From Flavobacteriaceae bacterium MAR_2010_72 (GTDB lineage Bacteria; Bacteroidota; Bacteroidia; Flavobacteriales; Flavobacteriaceae), in the NCBI GenBank assembly GCA_003550275.1, contig QXCW01000002.1:2120001-2184000 (forward strand): DNA of 64,000 nt, written 5' to 3'. Positions 8,839-17,895 of this stretch are shown here, piece after piece; within the stretch, counting starts at the first letter, position 1; every line of letters begins with the position of its first letter. A program made the translations under genes and the position numbers. The notes under the pieces are model-generated. The model was not told where the DNA came from, did not search any database, and worked only from the letters and a program-made list of their open reading frames with translations.

Positions 8839-9861
8839 TTATCCTTTTCCTGAAAGCAACCTTGCAATATTCCTAGTACTAGGAAACTGCTCTAGTATAA
8901 TTTTGAGGAAAACAGTAATTGGAATCGCCATAATTAGACCGGGAATACCCCATAAAAAGCCCCAGAACATGAGCATTACCAAAACGGTTATGATGTTTAT
9001 AGAAAAGGATTTTCCCATGAATATAGGTTCCAAAATAGCTCCAAACAACACTTGTACTCCAGTTATGGATAACATAAATACCAAAAGGGTACTGGTGGTT
9101 TCCATTTCAACAAAAGCGAAGATAGATAGTAAAATTACTGCAATAAACGACCCAACCATTTGAACGAAATTAATCACAAATGCAAAGAGCCCCCAAAAAA
9201 TTGGAAAACTGACATCAAAAAACAAACAGGCAAGGCCAGTTCCAATTCCTGTTAGCAAACTCACAAAAAACTTGACTTTGATAAAGGTGATCAAGTCCTT
9301 TTCAATTTTCATAAACGTTTTTATGGATGCATGCTTTTGTTTTAAAATAGTCGTGTTTAGCACTTTTTGAACATTAATAGATTCTGCCAGCCAAAGCACT
9401 ACAAAAAAAGCGGTCATTAAAATGGTAGTCAAAAACTTTCTTAAAAAATCTAAAACAGACCCTATATTCTCTTTTCCTACTAATTCGGAAAGCAGTTTAC
9501 TGTCTTTCTTGATTTCCATTCCGAAATTATCCTGTAAATACAGTTTCAGGGCATTAAGTTTCACCTGCGCTTCATCAAAAAACACCGTATCAGAATTTAC
9601 AATTTGCCTACTTGCCAATTGTATCAATTCAATACCCAAAAACAAACCCAAAGCTATCAAAAGAATAACAATTACAATGCTGAATGCTCTCGGAACATTC
9701 CGCTTGCCTAACCAACGCATCAATGGCAAAAACAACAAAGCAATGAACATTGAAAATATTAAGGGGATAAAAATAAAGGATAATATTTTCAATAGATAGA
9801 ATACCAAAGGTATCACTAGTATGAGTAGTAAAATGTTGGTGGTTCGCCTTTGATCTAGCAT
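8839..9861 (-). CDS. AI-2E family transporter
   Basis: A 340-aa inner-membrane protein of the YdiK/PerM/TqsA (UPF0118) family, whose members export the quorum signal AI-2 or act as Na+/H+ antiporters or unspecified permeases. Hydrophobic segments occur near 8-50, 60-85, 145-165 and 205-330. The cytoplasmic or loop region is near 90-140. The family's C-terminal part (GAILEPIFMGKSFSINIITVLVMLMFWGFLWGIPGLIMAIPITVFLKIILE) is intact. It stands downstream of dnaB on the same strand but has its own promoter box. No luxS is seen in the window, so an AI-2 role is unsupported. Confidence 0.9.
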   Translation of the reverse strand: MLDQRRTTNILLLILVIPLVFYLLKILSFIFIPLIFSMFIALLFLPLMRWLGKRNVPRAFSIVIVILLIALGLFLGIELIQLASRQIVNSDTVFFDEAQVKLNALKLYLQDNFGMEIKKDSKLLSELVGKENIGSVLDFLRKFLTTILMTAFFVVLWLAESINVQKVLNTTILKQKHASIKTFMKIEKDLITFIKVKFFVSLLTGIGTGLACLFFDVSFPIFWGLFAFVINFVQMVGSFIAVILLSIFAFVEMETTSTLLVFMLSITGVQVLFGAILEPIFMGKSFSINIITVLVMLMFWGFLWGIPGLIMAIPITVFLKIILEQFPSTRNIARLLSGKG

Positions 9862-9884
9862 AAAGAGTTCTTTTTAATAGCGAT

Positions 9885-9892
9885 CAAAGTTA
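9885..9892 (-). promoter_or_regulatory. Promoter -7 box for AI-2E transporter
   Basis: On the minus strand TAACTTTG fits TAnnTTTG, 23 bp upstream of the start codon. No clear -33 TTG is seen at 18-20 bp. Confidence 0.4.
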
Positions 9893-9938
9893 ATGTAAAA
9901 TGACTGACTATTTTGTTAAAAGCGACTTAAGATTTCTG

Positions 9939-11480
9939 TTAGAACGGAACATCGTTGTCATCATCCTCTGGCACATCAAACGCATCAGAAGCTGATGGGA
10001 AATTGTCTGGCTTAAACGTGTCGTCATTGGCAGCTGCGTTCATTTTAGAATGGAACTCATTTCCAAATGGGGTATCGAAATCATCAAGATTGTCAAATTT
10101 ACCAAGATGCCCAATAAATTTCAACCTAATATTGTCCAATCCACCGTTTCTGTGCTTGGCCACGATAAATTCTGCCTGACCTTCAGTTGGTGAACGGTCT
10201 TCGTCATCCCATTCTTCAATTTTGTAATATTCTGGTCTGTAAATAAAGCTTACAATGTCGGCATCCTGCTCAATAGCTCCAGATTCACGTAAGTCGGATA
10301 ATAATGGACGCTTACTTCCTCCACGAGTTTCAACGGCACGGGATAACTGGGATAAGGCAATTACAGGAACACTAAGTTCTTTAGCCAAGGCTTTTAGGTT
10401 ACGTGAAATTGTTGAAATCTCCTGTTCACGGTTACCTCCTTTTTGGCTTCCACCTGCGGTCATTAACTGTAAATAATCAATAACTATTAGCTTTATACCA
10501 TATTGAGATGCCAAACGTCTCGCTTTTGCACGTAAATCAAAAATGGAAAGTGATGGGGTGTCATCAATAAATAATGGTGCTTTTTCAAGGGTTTTCACCT
10601 TCACGTTCAATTGTTCCCATTCGTGTTTTTCTAACTTGCCTGTTCTCAATTTTTCAGAAGACAATCCCGTTTCACTTGATATTAAACGTGTGATTAATTG
10701 AACAGAAGACATCTCTAAAGAAAAGAATGCTACTGGAATATCCTGATTCACAGCAATATTTCTTGCCATAGATAAGGTTAAAGCTGTTTTACCCATACCT
10801 GGACGTGCTGCTACAATAATCAGGTCACTCTCTTGCCAACCAGAAGTCAATCGATCTAATTTTGTAAACCCAGATGGAATACCACTTAACCCTTCTTTAT
10901 TAGAAATATCTTCAATTTTCTTTTTTGCTTGTATAACTAAACTTTGAGCGGTTTCTGTTGATTTTTTAATATTCCCTTGGGTGACTTCGTATAATTTAGC
11001 CTCGGCATTATCTAATAAATCAAAAACGTCTTTAGTTTCATCATAAGAATCTTCAATAATCTCGTTTGAAATTTTGATCAAGCTTCGTTGAATATATTTT
11101 TGTAAAATGATACGCGCATGAAACTCAATATGAGCAGAAGAGGATACTCTTTGTGTCAATGATATGAGGTAAAAATCACCTCCAACTAACTCTAGCTTGC
11201 TATCTTTCTTAAGTTGGCTCGAAACCGTTAATAAGTCGACAGGTTCACTATTTTCAAACAATTTGAAAATGGCTTCGAAAATGTGTTTATGGGCATCTTT
11301 GTAAAATGCATCGGGACTCAATATGTCGATAACCTCATCCACACCCTTTTTGTCTATCATCATAGCGCCCAATACAACTTCCTCTAAATCAATAGCTTGA
11401 GGAGGTATTTTGCCTTTTTCGAGACTTATTATAGTGCTTTTATCGACTTTATAGCCTTGTAATTGGTTGGGTTGTTTCAT
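9939..11480 (-). CDS. dnaB: Replicative DNA helicase DnaB
   Basis: A hexameric 5'-3' helicase that unwinds DNA at the fork. 513 aa. The N-terminal primase-interaction domain begins with PPQAIDLEEVVLGAMMIDKKG. The RecA-like ATPase domain has Walker A ARPGMGKTAL near residue 230, Walker B LIVIDYLQLM near 335, and the C-terminal motifs LSQLSRAVETRGGSKRP and SDLRESGAIEQDADIV. The C-terminus is acidic (DVPEDDDNDVPF), resembling a single-strand-binding-protein-like tail; that comparison is mine. No intein interrupts the ATPase motifs. Confidence 0.98.
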   Translation of the reverse strand: MKQPNQLQGYKVDKSTIISLEKGKIPPQAIDLEEVVLGAMMIDKKGVDEVIDILSPDAFYKDAHKHIFEAIFKLFENSEPVDLLTVSSQLKKDSKLELVGGDFYLISLTQRVSSSAHIEFHARIILQKYIQRSLIKISNEIIEDSYDETKDVFDLLDNAEAKLYEVTQGNIKKSTETAQSLVIQAKKKIEDISNKEGLSGIPSGFTKLDRLTSGWQESDLIIVAARPGMGKTALTLSMARNIAVNQDIPVAFFSLEMSSVQLITRLISSETGLSSEKLRTGKLEKHEWEQLNVKVKTLEKAPLFIDDTPSLSIFDLRAKARRLASQYGIKLIVIDYLQLMTAGGSQKGGNREQEISTISRNLKALAKELSVPVIALSQLSRAVETRGGSKRPLLSDLRESGAIEQDADIVSFIYRPEYYKIEEWDDEDRSPTEGQAEFIVAKHRNGGLDNIRLKFIGHLGKFDNLDDFDTPFGNEFHSKMNAAANDDTFKPDNFPSASDAFDVPEDDDNDVPF

Positions 11481-11593
11481 GATTGCGAATGTAAAAAAAT
11501 TGTTAAGACAAAAGGTAGGTTTATAAATTTCAATCTTAACAAGTCTTCAACAATTTAACTGTTAATAACTTAAAAATATTGTTGATAGTGATA

Positions 11594-11627
11594 AAAAAAA
11601 CCGAAGTTATGCACTTCAGTTTTTTTT
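11594..11627 (-). terminator. Rho-independent terminator after accA
   Basis: Read on the minus strand, ACTGAAGT-GCATA-ACTTCGGT pairs over 8 bp with one G-U, followed by a T-run. The G-U would be an A-C mismatch on the plus strand, so the minus direction (accA) is the real one. The rest of the 167-bp accA-dnaB gap is AT-rich with nothing else I can name. Confidence 0.75.
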
Positions 11628-11647
11628 TTAGCTTGATTCAATAAGGG

Positions 11648-12601
11648 TTATCCTTTATAAACCCCCATCTGGGCATATTTATCCATCCGTTGATTCACTA
11701 AATCTTTTGGTGATAAGTTTTTTAATTCGTCATAACTCTTCACTATGGCATCTCTCACAGTTGCAAAAGTAGTTTCACGATCGGTATGTGCTCCGCCAAG
11801 CGGTTCTTTGATAATATCGTCAACTAATTTAAGTTTTTTCATGTCTGGAGCTGTCAATTTTAAGGCCTCGGCAGCCTGTTCTTTATATTCCCAGCTTCTC
11901 CATAAGATTGAAGAACATGATTCTGGTGATATTACTGAATACCATGTGTTTTCTAACATTAGCACCCTATCTCCTACTCCTATTCCCAAAGCACCTCCCG
12001 ATGCGCCTTCACCAATAATAACACAAATGATTGGCACTTTAAGGCGGGTCATTTCCAAAATATTCCTTGCAATAGCTTCACCTTGTCCGCGTTCTTCAGC
12101 TTCAAGCCCTGGATATGCTCCTGGCGTATCGATTAAAGTCACCACAGGAATGCCAAATTTTTCGGCTGATTTCATTAATCGCAAAGCTTTTCGATAACCT
12201 TCAGGGTTAGACATCCCAAAGTTTCTATATTGTCTGGTTTTGGTATTATATCCTTTTTGCTGACCAATAAACATATAGCTTTGGTCTCCAATTTTCCCTA
12301 AACCACCAATCATAGCTTTGTCATCCTTTACATTTCTGTCGCCGTGAAGTTCTAAAAACGTATCACCACAAATGGCTCTAATATGGTCTAAAGTATATGG
12401 TCTGTTTGGATGTCTGGATAACTGAACACGCTGCCAAGCGGTTAGGTTTTTATAAATGTTTTTTTTGGTTTCAACTAGTTTTTTTTCGATCTTCTTACAG
12501 GTTTCAGTAACATCAACATCACTTTCTTTACCTATAACTTGACATTTTTCTAATTGTTCCTGAAGTTCTTTTATTGGAAGTTCAAAATCTAAATATTCCA
12601 T
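11648..12601 (-). CDS. accA: Acetyl-CoA carboxylase carboxyltransferase subunit alpha
   Basis: With AccD it transfers CO2 from carboxybiotin to acetyl-CoA, making malonyl-CoA for fatty acid synthesis. 317 aa, the normal length. The N-terminus ([20 protein letters not shown]) is the coiled AccA-specific segment. The carboxyltransferase core shows [35 protein letters not shown], the oxyanion stretch [22 protein letters not shown] and [23 protein letters not shown]. The gene stands alone with its own promoter and terminator; accD is not in the window. Confidence 0.97.
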   Translation of the reverse strand: MEYLDFELPIKELQEQLEKCQVIGKESDVDVTETCKKIEKKLVETKKNIYKNLTAWQRVQLSRHPNRPYTLDHIRAICGDTFLELHGDRNVKDDKAMIGGLGKIGDQSYMFIGQQKGYNTKTRQYRNFGMSNPEGYRKALRLMKSAEKFGIPVVTLIDTPGAYPGLEAEERGQGEAIARNILEMTRLKVPIICVIIGEGASGGALGIGVGDRVLMLENTWYSVISPESCSSILWRSWEYKEQAAEALKLTAPDMKKLKLVDDIIKEPLGGAHTDRETTFATVRDAIVKSYDELKNLSPKDLVNQRMDKYAQMGVYKG

Positions 12602-12631
12602 TGAAACTTAAGTTTAATTTTAGTTAGTGTA

Positions 12632-12639
12632 CAAACCTA
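12632..12639 (-). promoter_or_regulatory. Promoter -7 box for accA
   Basis: Minus-strand TAGGTTTG fits TAnnTTTG, 30 bp upstream of the ATG. No clear -33 element is visible in the AT-rich upstream. Confidence 0.45.
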
Positions 12640-12736
12640 CATATTTTTTTTCTTATTAAAAGCTGAATTTAGAATGAAAAATAAAATAAGTGAACCTTCA
12701 AATGTGGGATATCAAATTTACTATTTTATAAAGAAA

Positions 12737-13657
12737 CTATAAAACTTTGGGAGTGTTAGTTTTAGACAATCCTTTTTGTCTTCTCTTATAATTCTTTAAA
12801 ATGCCATCCATTAGCACTGTTACTAAAATGGTCAATGCGCCAAGATAAAATTGAACACTCATGGTTTCGGTTTCCGGGAAAAGTATAAGCGCCAATACAA
12901 TTCCATAAACGGGCTCCAAATTATAGGATAACACCACCGTATATGGGCTCAAATAGCGCATCACATTTACGGCTCCAATAAAGGCATAGGCCGTACATAT
13001 CGATGCTAAAATAAAGAGATACACCCAATCATTCAATGATAGTACAAAAAAGGAAGCATTAAATCCGTCCTTAAAAATAAGCAAGAAGATACTTATGAAA
13101 ATCACACCACTGAAAAACTCATAAAAAGAAATTACCGATGCTCTATAGGTTTTGACGAACATCCCGTTTAAAACCGCAAAAAATGAAGAAAATAAGGCTG
13201 ATGAAATACCTAGTATAATTCCATTAATATATTTTATTTCACTTTGGGTAATGAGAAAAACACCTAAAATCACAATGATTCCAAAAATGATCTCGTACCA
13301 AACTATTCGCCTTTTAAAAATTAAGGGTTCTATAAAGGAAGCAAAAAAAGCACCAGTTGAAAACATTGCCAAGGTAATAGATACATTGGACTGATTAATT
13401 GCTTCAAAAAATGTAATCCAATGCAAGGCAATTATTATTCCGGCTACAAAGAATTTAAACTTGGTTTTTAAATTGATTTTAAAATCAATCTTGATGAGTT
13501 TTAAATAGAAGAACATTAAAATGCCTGCAATAAGCATTCTATACCAAACCAATGGAATTGAGCCAATAGAAATGAGTTCGCCTAAAATGGCCGTAAACCC
13601 TGCAATAAATACTAATAGGTGAAGGTGTAGGTAATTGTTGAGTTTAGCGTTTGGCAT
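12737..13657 (-). CDS. EamA/DMT family transporter
   Basis: A 306-aa inner-membrane protein with ten predicted hydrophobic segments in two five-helix EamA repeats. Repeat 1 begins HLLVFIAGFTAILGELISIG and repeat 2 IIFGIIVILGVFLITQSE, with the repeat end ALILFPETETMSVQFYLGALTIL. Family members export amino acids, nucleotides or other metabolites. The substrate is unknown. The start overlaps the lptF/G stop by 14 bp, so it is probably translationally coupled as the last gene of tgt-lptF/G-EamA. No biological link between the three products is evident. Confidence 0.9.
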   Translation of the reverse strand: MPNAKLNNYLHLHLLVFIAGFTAILGELISIGSIPLVWYRMLIAGILMFFYLKLIKIDFKINLKTKFKFFVAGIIIALHWITFFEAINQSNVSITLAMFSTGAFFASFIEPLIFKRRIVWYEIIFGIIVILGVFLITQSEIKYINGIILGISSALFSSFFAVLNGMFVKTYRASVISFYEFFSGVIFISIFLLIFKDGFNASFFVLSLNDWVYLFILASICTAYAFIGAVNVMRYLSPYTVVLSYNLEPVYGIVLALILFPETETMSVQFYLGALTILVTVLMDGILKNYKRRQKGLSKTNTPKVL

Positions 13658-14720
13658 TGTACAGCAGATATATGGCTAAAATACCAAAAACTACATTAGG
13701 AAACCATACCGCAATTAAGGGCGAAAAATCTGATTGCTCTGCCATTACCCCAAAGACTTTGTCAAAAAACACATAAATCATAGCAGCTGTAATACCAAAA
13801 GCTAGGTTAATGCCCATGCCACCTCGACGTTTTATGGAAGACACCGCTACTGCAATAATCGTAAGGATAAACACCGAAACCGGTAAACTCCATTTTTTAT
13901 ACTTAACCACTTCATAACGCCCAATATTAGATGAACCTCTCTTCTTTTCCTTTTCGATGAAATTGTTAAGTTCATTATACTGAAGGGTTTCAGCAATATA
14001 TTCTACTGGAGTCAAATCTTCTAAATCAAAAGTAAACAAGGTGTCAATACGTCTTTGAATATCCAAAATATCACCATCCTCACCGATTGTTCGTTTTACA
14101 TATGTTGTAAGTCTGTAGGTTGAATCTTCTTCAATATATCTAATGTTATTGGCTGATATTTTATATTTCAGAACATTATCTTCAAAATGCTCTAAGGTGA
14201 AGTAATTACCATTTTTGTTCTTAACATCAAAATTACTCACATAGATATAATCGTTTTCATTAAGTTGCCTAAACACATCTGTTGTTTGATCAATTTCCTT
14301 CTTATTACTTAAATATTTATACACAAATTGATTAAACCCCTTGCTAGCCATTGGTGCTAAATATAAGCCCATCACCAAAGCCAGTGCTGCAATAATGGAG
14401 GCTCCAATCATATAAGGTCTTAAAAATCGTGAAAAGGATACACCTGAACTTAAAAAGGCAACAATCTCCGTATTATTGGCAAGTTTGGAAGTAAACCATA
14501 TAACCGATAAAAACAAAAATATAGGGAATAAAAGATTGGCAAAGTAAATGGTAAAATCTAAATAGTAGAGCGCAACGGCTGAAAAGGGCACCTCTTTTTC
14601 AAGGATACGTCCAATTTTTTCGGCTAAATTTACTGTAATTCCTATTGGAATAAATAGCAAAAGCATCATCAAAAATGTAAACAAATATCGCTTTAGTATG
14701 TACCAATCTAATATTTTCAT
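13644..14720 (-). CDS. LptF/LptG family lipopolysaccharide export permease
   Basis: An inner-membrane subunit of the Lpt machine that extracts LPS and passes it across the periplasm. 358 aa. It has three N-terminal transmembrane segments (MKILDWYILKRYLFTFLMMLL, then about 50-75 and 95-120), a periplasmic beta-jellyroll stretch (about 130-270) and three C-terminal segments (KWSLPVSVFILTIIAVAVSS onward). YILKRYLF and VAFLSSGVSFSRFLRP are typical LptF/G stretches. Whether it is the LptF or LptG partner cannot be told; the second permease is not in the window. It begins 3 bp after tgt. Confidence 0.88.
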   Translation of the reverse strand: MKILDWYILKRYLFTFLMMLLLFIPIGITVNLAEKIGRILEKEVPFSAVALYYLDFTIYFANLLFPIFLFLSVIWFTSKLANNTEIVAFLSSGVSFSRFLRPYMIGASIIAALALVMGLYLAPMASKGFNQFVYKYLSNKKEIDQTTDVFRQLNENDYIYVSNFDVKNKNGNYFTLEHFEDNVLKYKISANNIRYIEEDSTYRLTTYVKRTIGEDGDILDIQRRIDTLFTFDLEDLTPVEYIAETLQYNELNNFIEKEKKRGSSNIGRYEVVKYKKWSLPVSVFILTIIAVAVSSIKRRGGMGINLAFGITAAMIYVFFDKVFGVMAEQSDFSPLIAVWFPNVVFGILAIYLLYNAKR

Positions 14721-14723
14721 CTG

Positions 14724-15854
14724 CTACAAACGCTTATCCATTTGTTTGACCATTTTGTCTTTCCAAGTTCTAAAATCTCCCGCTAATATATGTTTTCTTG
14801 CTTCCCTAACCAACCACAAATAAAACCCCAAATTATGGATGGTTGCGATTTGGGCTCCCAAACGCTCATTAACGCTGAATAAATGACGTAAATAGGCTTT
14901 TGAGTAATCGGTATCCACCCAAGTCATGTTAGCTTCATCAATTGGTGAAAAATCGGCTTCCCATTTTTTGTTCTTTATATTAATGGTTCCGTTGGCGGTA
15001 AATAACATTCCATTCCTAGCATTTCGAGTTGGCATTACACAATCAAACATATCAATTCCTAACGCAATATTTTCGAGAATATTGATTGGAGTACCAACAC
15101 CCATAAGATAACGGGGTTTGTCCTTTGGTAAAATCTCGCAAACCACATCGGTCATGGCATACATTTCCTCGGCAGGCTCACCAACCGATAACCCTCCAAT
15201 AGCATTGCCTTCTGCGCCTGCATTGGCAATATATTCAGCTGATTCTTTTCTTAAATCTTTATAGGTGCTTCCTTGAACTATTGGGAAAAAAGTTTGACTG
15301 TAACCATATTTAAAAGGAAGTTTTTCCAGATGATTAATACATCGATCTAACCAACGATGCGTCATGTGCATAGATCGTTTGGCATACTGATAGTCGCAAG
15401 GATAAGGCGTACATTCATCAAAAGCCATGATAATATCGGCACCTATGCTGCGCTGTATTTCCATGACATTTTCGGGTGTGAAGGTGTGATAGCTCCCATC
15501 AATATGGGATTTGAACTTTACTCCTTCTTCCTTTATTTTTCGATTAGCGGAAAGCGAATATACTTGATAACCGCCTGAATCGGTCAAAATATTCCTGTCC
15601 CAATTCATAAATTTATGCAATCCTCCAGCCTGTTCTAAAATTGGGGTTTGTGGTCTTAAATATAAATGATAGGTATTCCCCAAAATAATATCAGGGTTGA
15701 TATCATTTTTAAGTTCGCGTTGATGAACGCCTTTTACCGAACCAACTGTTCCTACTGGCATGAAAATAGGTGTTTCAATAGTACCGTGGTCGGTAGTAAT
15801 GACTCCTGCCCTAGCTTTACTCTGTGTATCTTTTCCTTTTAATTCAAATTGCAT
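14724..15854 (-). CDS. tgt: tRNA-guanine transglycosylase (queuosine), lacking the zinc cysteines
   Basis: Exchanges G34 for the queuosine precursor preQ1 in tRNAs with GUN anticodons. The ATG at 15854 (MQFELKGKDTQ) is used; the longer frame would run into the promoter. 376 aa. TDSGGYQ (Asp92), AFDECTPYP (Asp146), GGLSVGEP (220-227) and the nucleophile region MFDCVMPTRNARNG (Asp271) are intact, so activity is plausible. Where E. coli Tgt has CxCxxC for structural zinc, this protein has DEANMTWVDTDYS (about 307-319) with no cysteine; only the fourth ligand His340 (TIHNL) remains. I believe this is common in Flavobacteria but cannot check. First gene of an operon with lptF/G and EamA. Confidence 0.95.
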   Translation of the reverse strand: MQFELKGKDTQSKARAGVITTDHGTIETPIFMPVGTVGSVKGVHQRELKNDINPDIILGNTYHLYLRPQTPILEQAGGLHKFMNWDRNILTDSGGYQVYSLSANRKIKEEGVKFKSHIDGSYHTFTPENVMEIQRSIGADIIMAFDECTPYPCDYQYAKRSMHMTHRWLDRCINHLEKLPFKYGYSQTFFPIVQGSTYKDLRKESAEYIANAGAEGNAIGGLSVGEPAEEMYAMTDVVCEILPKDKPRYLMGVGTPINILENIALGIDMFDCVMPTRNARNGMLFTANGTINIKNKKWEADFSPIDEANMTWVDTDYSKAYLRHLFSVNERLGAQIATIHNLGFYLWLVREARKHILAGDFRTWKDKMVKQMDKRL

Positions 15855-15875
15855 AATCAAAAAATCATCGGTCGG

Positions 15876-15883
15876 CAAAGATA
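15876..15883 (-). promoter_or_regulatory. Promoter -7 box for tgt operon
   Basis: Minus-strand TATCTTTG followed by CCGAC fits TAnnTTTG and repeats the box and discriminator seen before the helicase gene. The start codon is 21 bp downstream. It sits in the divergent 170-bp tgt/transketolase gap. Confidence 0.5.
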
Positions 15884-15989
15884 ATTAACTAAACTGCATT
15901 GGTTCTTAATAATTTTAAAATTGTTAGCAAAACATCACAAATCGTTGATAAATGAGCCAAAAGTCTTTTTTTAAATCTTTTTAAAACTC

Positions 15990-15997
15990 TACTTTTG
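15990..15997 (+). promoter_or_regulatory. Promoter -7 box for transketolase genes
   Basis: TACTTTTG fits TAnnTTTG. Its last bases TTG could be misread as an in-frame start codon at 15995, but the expected transcript starts near 16001, downstream of that TTG. This supports the ATG at 16025. Confidence 0.55.
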
Positions 15998-16024
15998 TGG
16001 CTGAAAAAAAATAATAGTCAACGC

Positions 16025-16870
16025 ATGTCAAACACACAACAATTAGAAGCATTAGTTACACAGGTTCGTAGGGACATTTTACGAATGGTACATAAGGTTA
16101 ATTCGGGTCATCCCGGTGGTTCATTAGGATGTACCGAATTTTTTGTAGCCCTTTTTCAGTCCATCATGGATCGCAAAGAAGGTTTTTCTATGGATGGTAT
16201 TAATGAAGACATCTTCTTTTTGTCCAACGGGCATATTTCACCTGTGTTTTATAGTGTTTTAGCACGTTCAGGTTATTTTTCTGTGGATGAATTAAATACG
16301 TTTCGATTGATTGACTCTCGACTTCAAGGTCACCCAACGACTCATGAAGGCTTACCTGGTGTTCGAATAGCATCTGGTTCTCTAGGTCAGGGTTTGTCGG
16401 TTGCTTTGGGAGCCGCTCAAACCAAAAAATTAAATGGCGATACACATTTAGTATATAGCTTACATGGTGATGGTGAATTACAAGAAGGTCAAAACTGGGA
16501 AGCAATCATGTACGCCTCTGCTAAAAACGTTGACAATATCATTGCTACTATAGATTTAAACGGACAACAAATTGACGGTTCTACGGATGATGTACTACCA
16601 ATGGGTAGTTTAAAAGCTAAATTTGAAGCTTTTGGTTGGATTGTTTTAGAAATTAATGAAGGTAACAACTTGGAAGCTATTTTAAAAGGAATGGCTGAAG
16701 CTAAATCTAAAACGGGTCAAGGCAAACCTGTTTGTGTGTTGTTAAAAACAGTCATGGGTAATGGTGTTGATTTTATGATGCATACTCATGCTTGGCACGG
16801 TAAAGCTCCTAATGATGAGCAATTAGCCATTGGATTAGCACAAAATGTTGAAACTTTAGGAGATTATTAA
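16025..16870 (+). CDS. Transketolase, N-terminal (ThDP-binding) subunit
   Basis: Split transketolase: this half carries the thiamine-diphosphate pyrophosphate site and moves two-carbon units between sugar phosphates in the non-oxidative pentose phosphate pathway. 281 aa from MSNTQQLEALVTQ. Motifs: HPGGSLGCTEFFVALF near 27, FLSNGHISPVFYSVL, GHPTTHEGLPGVRIASGSLGQGL and the GDG...N ThDP motif (HGDGELQEGQNWEAIMYAS near 148, with DLNGQQIDGS after). A longer frame begins at a TTG inside the promoter box and is rejected. The partner half follows after 17 bp. Confidence 0.93.
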   Translation: MSNTQQLEALVTQVRRDILRMVHKVNSGHPGGSLGCTEFFVALFQSIMDRKEGFSMDGINEDIFFLSNGHISPVFYSVLARSGYFSVDELNTFRLIDSRLQGHPTTHEGLPGVRIASGSLGQGLSVALGAAQTKKLNGDTHLVYSLHGDGELQEGQNWEAIMYASAKNVDNIIATIDLNGQQIDGSTDDVLPMGSLKAKFEAFGWIVLEINEGNNLEAILKGMAEAKSKTGQGKPVCVLLKTVMGNGVDFMMHTHAWHGKAPNDEQLAIGLAQNVETLGDY

Positions 16871-16887
16871 TTATGCAATTGAAACAG

Positions 16888-17841
16888 ATGAAAACATATA
16901 CAAATACAGGAAATAAGGACACGAGATCAGGATTTGGAGCTGGTTTAACAGAATTAGGTAAAACCAATGAAAATGTTGTTGCATTGTGCGCAGATTTAAT
17001 AGGTTCATTAAAAATGGATGATTTCAAGAAAAATCATCCTGAACGTTTTTTTCAAGTTGGAATTGCTGAAGCCAATATGATTGGGATTGCCGCTGGCATG
17101 ACCATTGGTGGAAAAATTCCTTTTACTGGAACATTTGCAAACTTTTCAACAGGTCGAGTTTATGACCAGATACGTCAAAGTATTGCCTATTCAGACAAAA
17201 ATGTGAAAATTTGTGCTTCACATGCAGGCTTGACCCTTGGTGAAGATGGTGCTACGCATCAAATTTTAGAAGATATTGGGCTTATGAAAATGTTACCAGG
17301 TATGACGGTAATCAATACCTGTGATTTTAATCAAACCAAAGCGGCAACTATGGCCATTGCTGACCACCATGGCCCTGTGTATTTACGTTTTGGCCGGCCA
17401 AGTGTTCCAAACTTCACACCAGAACATCAAACATTTGAAATTGGAAAAGCTATTCATCTTACTGAAGGCAATGATGTTACCATTGTTGCCACCGGACATT
17501 TGGTTTGGGAAGCACTTGAAGCTGCAAAAGCACTTCATGAAAAAGGCATTTCGGCTGAAGTCATCAATATCCACACAATAAAACCTTTAGATGATACCGC
17601 TATTTTAAATTCGGTAGCTAAAACAAAATGTATTGTTACGGCCGAAGAGCACAATTATTTGGGAGGTTTAGGTGAAAGTGTGGCTCGTATTCTTGCACAA
17701 AATAGTCCAACACCTCAAGAGTTTGTGGCTACCAATGATACCTTTGGTGAGTCTGGAACTCCAGCTCAACTTATGGATAAATACAACTTAAATAGCAAGG
17801 CAATTATAAAAGCCGTAGAAACTGTCCTGAAAAGAAAATAA
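16888..17841 (+). CDS. Transketolase, C-terminal subunit
   Basis: The pyrimidine-binding and C-terminal domains of the split transketolase, 317 aa from MKTYTNTGNKDTRSGFG. An in-frame ATG 15 nt earlier (16873) is possible, but I preferred the start that puts the conserved TRSGFGAGL block at the usual distance. Motifs: ALCADLIGSLKMDDFK, the Glu-containing VGIAEANMIGIAAGMTIGGKIPF, FSTGRVYDQIRQSIAYSDKNV and SHAGLTLGEDGATHQ. The C-terminal Rossmann-like domain is VTIVATGHLVWEALEAA to EEHNYLGGLGESVA. Two-gene transketolase is usual in Bacteroidota and Archaea. Confidence 0.93.
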   Translation: MKTYTNTGNKDTRSGFGAGLTELGKTNENVVALCADLIGSLKMDDFKKNHPERFFQVGIAEANMIGIAAGMTIGGKIPFTGTFANFSTGRVYDQIRQSIAYSDKNVKICASHAGLTLGEDGATHQILEDIGLMKMLPGMTVINTCDFNQTKAATMAIADHHGPVYLRFGRPSVPNFTPEHQTFEIGKAIHLTEGNDVTIVATGHLVWEALEAAKALHEKGISAEVINIHTIKPLDDTAILNSVAKTKCIVTAEEHNYLGGLGESVARILAQNSPTPQEFVATNDTFGESGTPAQLMDKYNLNSKAIIKAVETVLKRK

Positions 17842-17895
17842 TATTAGTTTGGCAACGTTTTTGATTTAATAACTCAAATCTTAAAAACTATTATT

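Noticed and set aside
15995-16024. Extra ten codons (TTG start) of the transketolase N-terminal gene
   Set aside because: The TTG is the end of the -7 box and the protein start MSNTQQLEAL matches the family.
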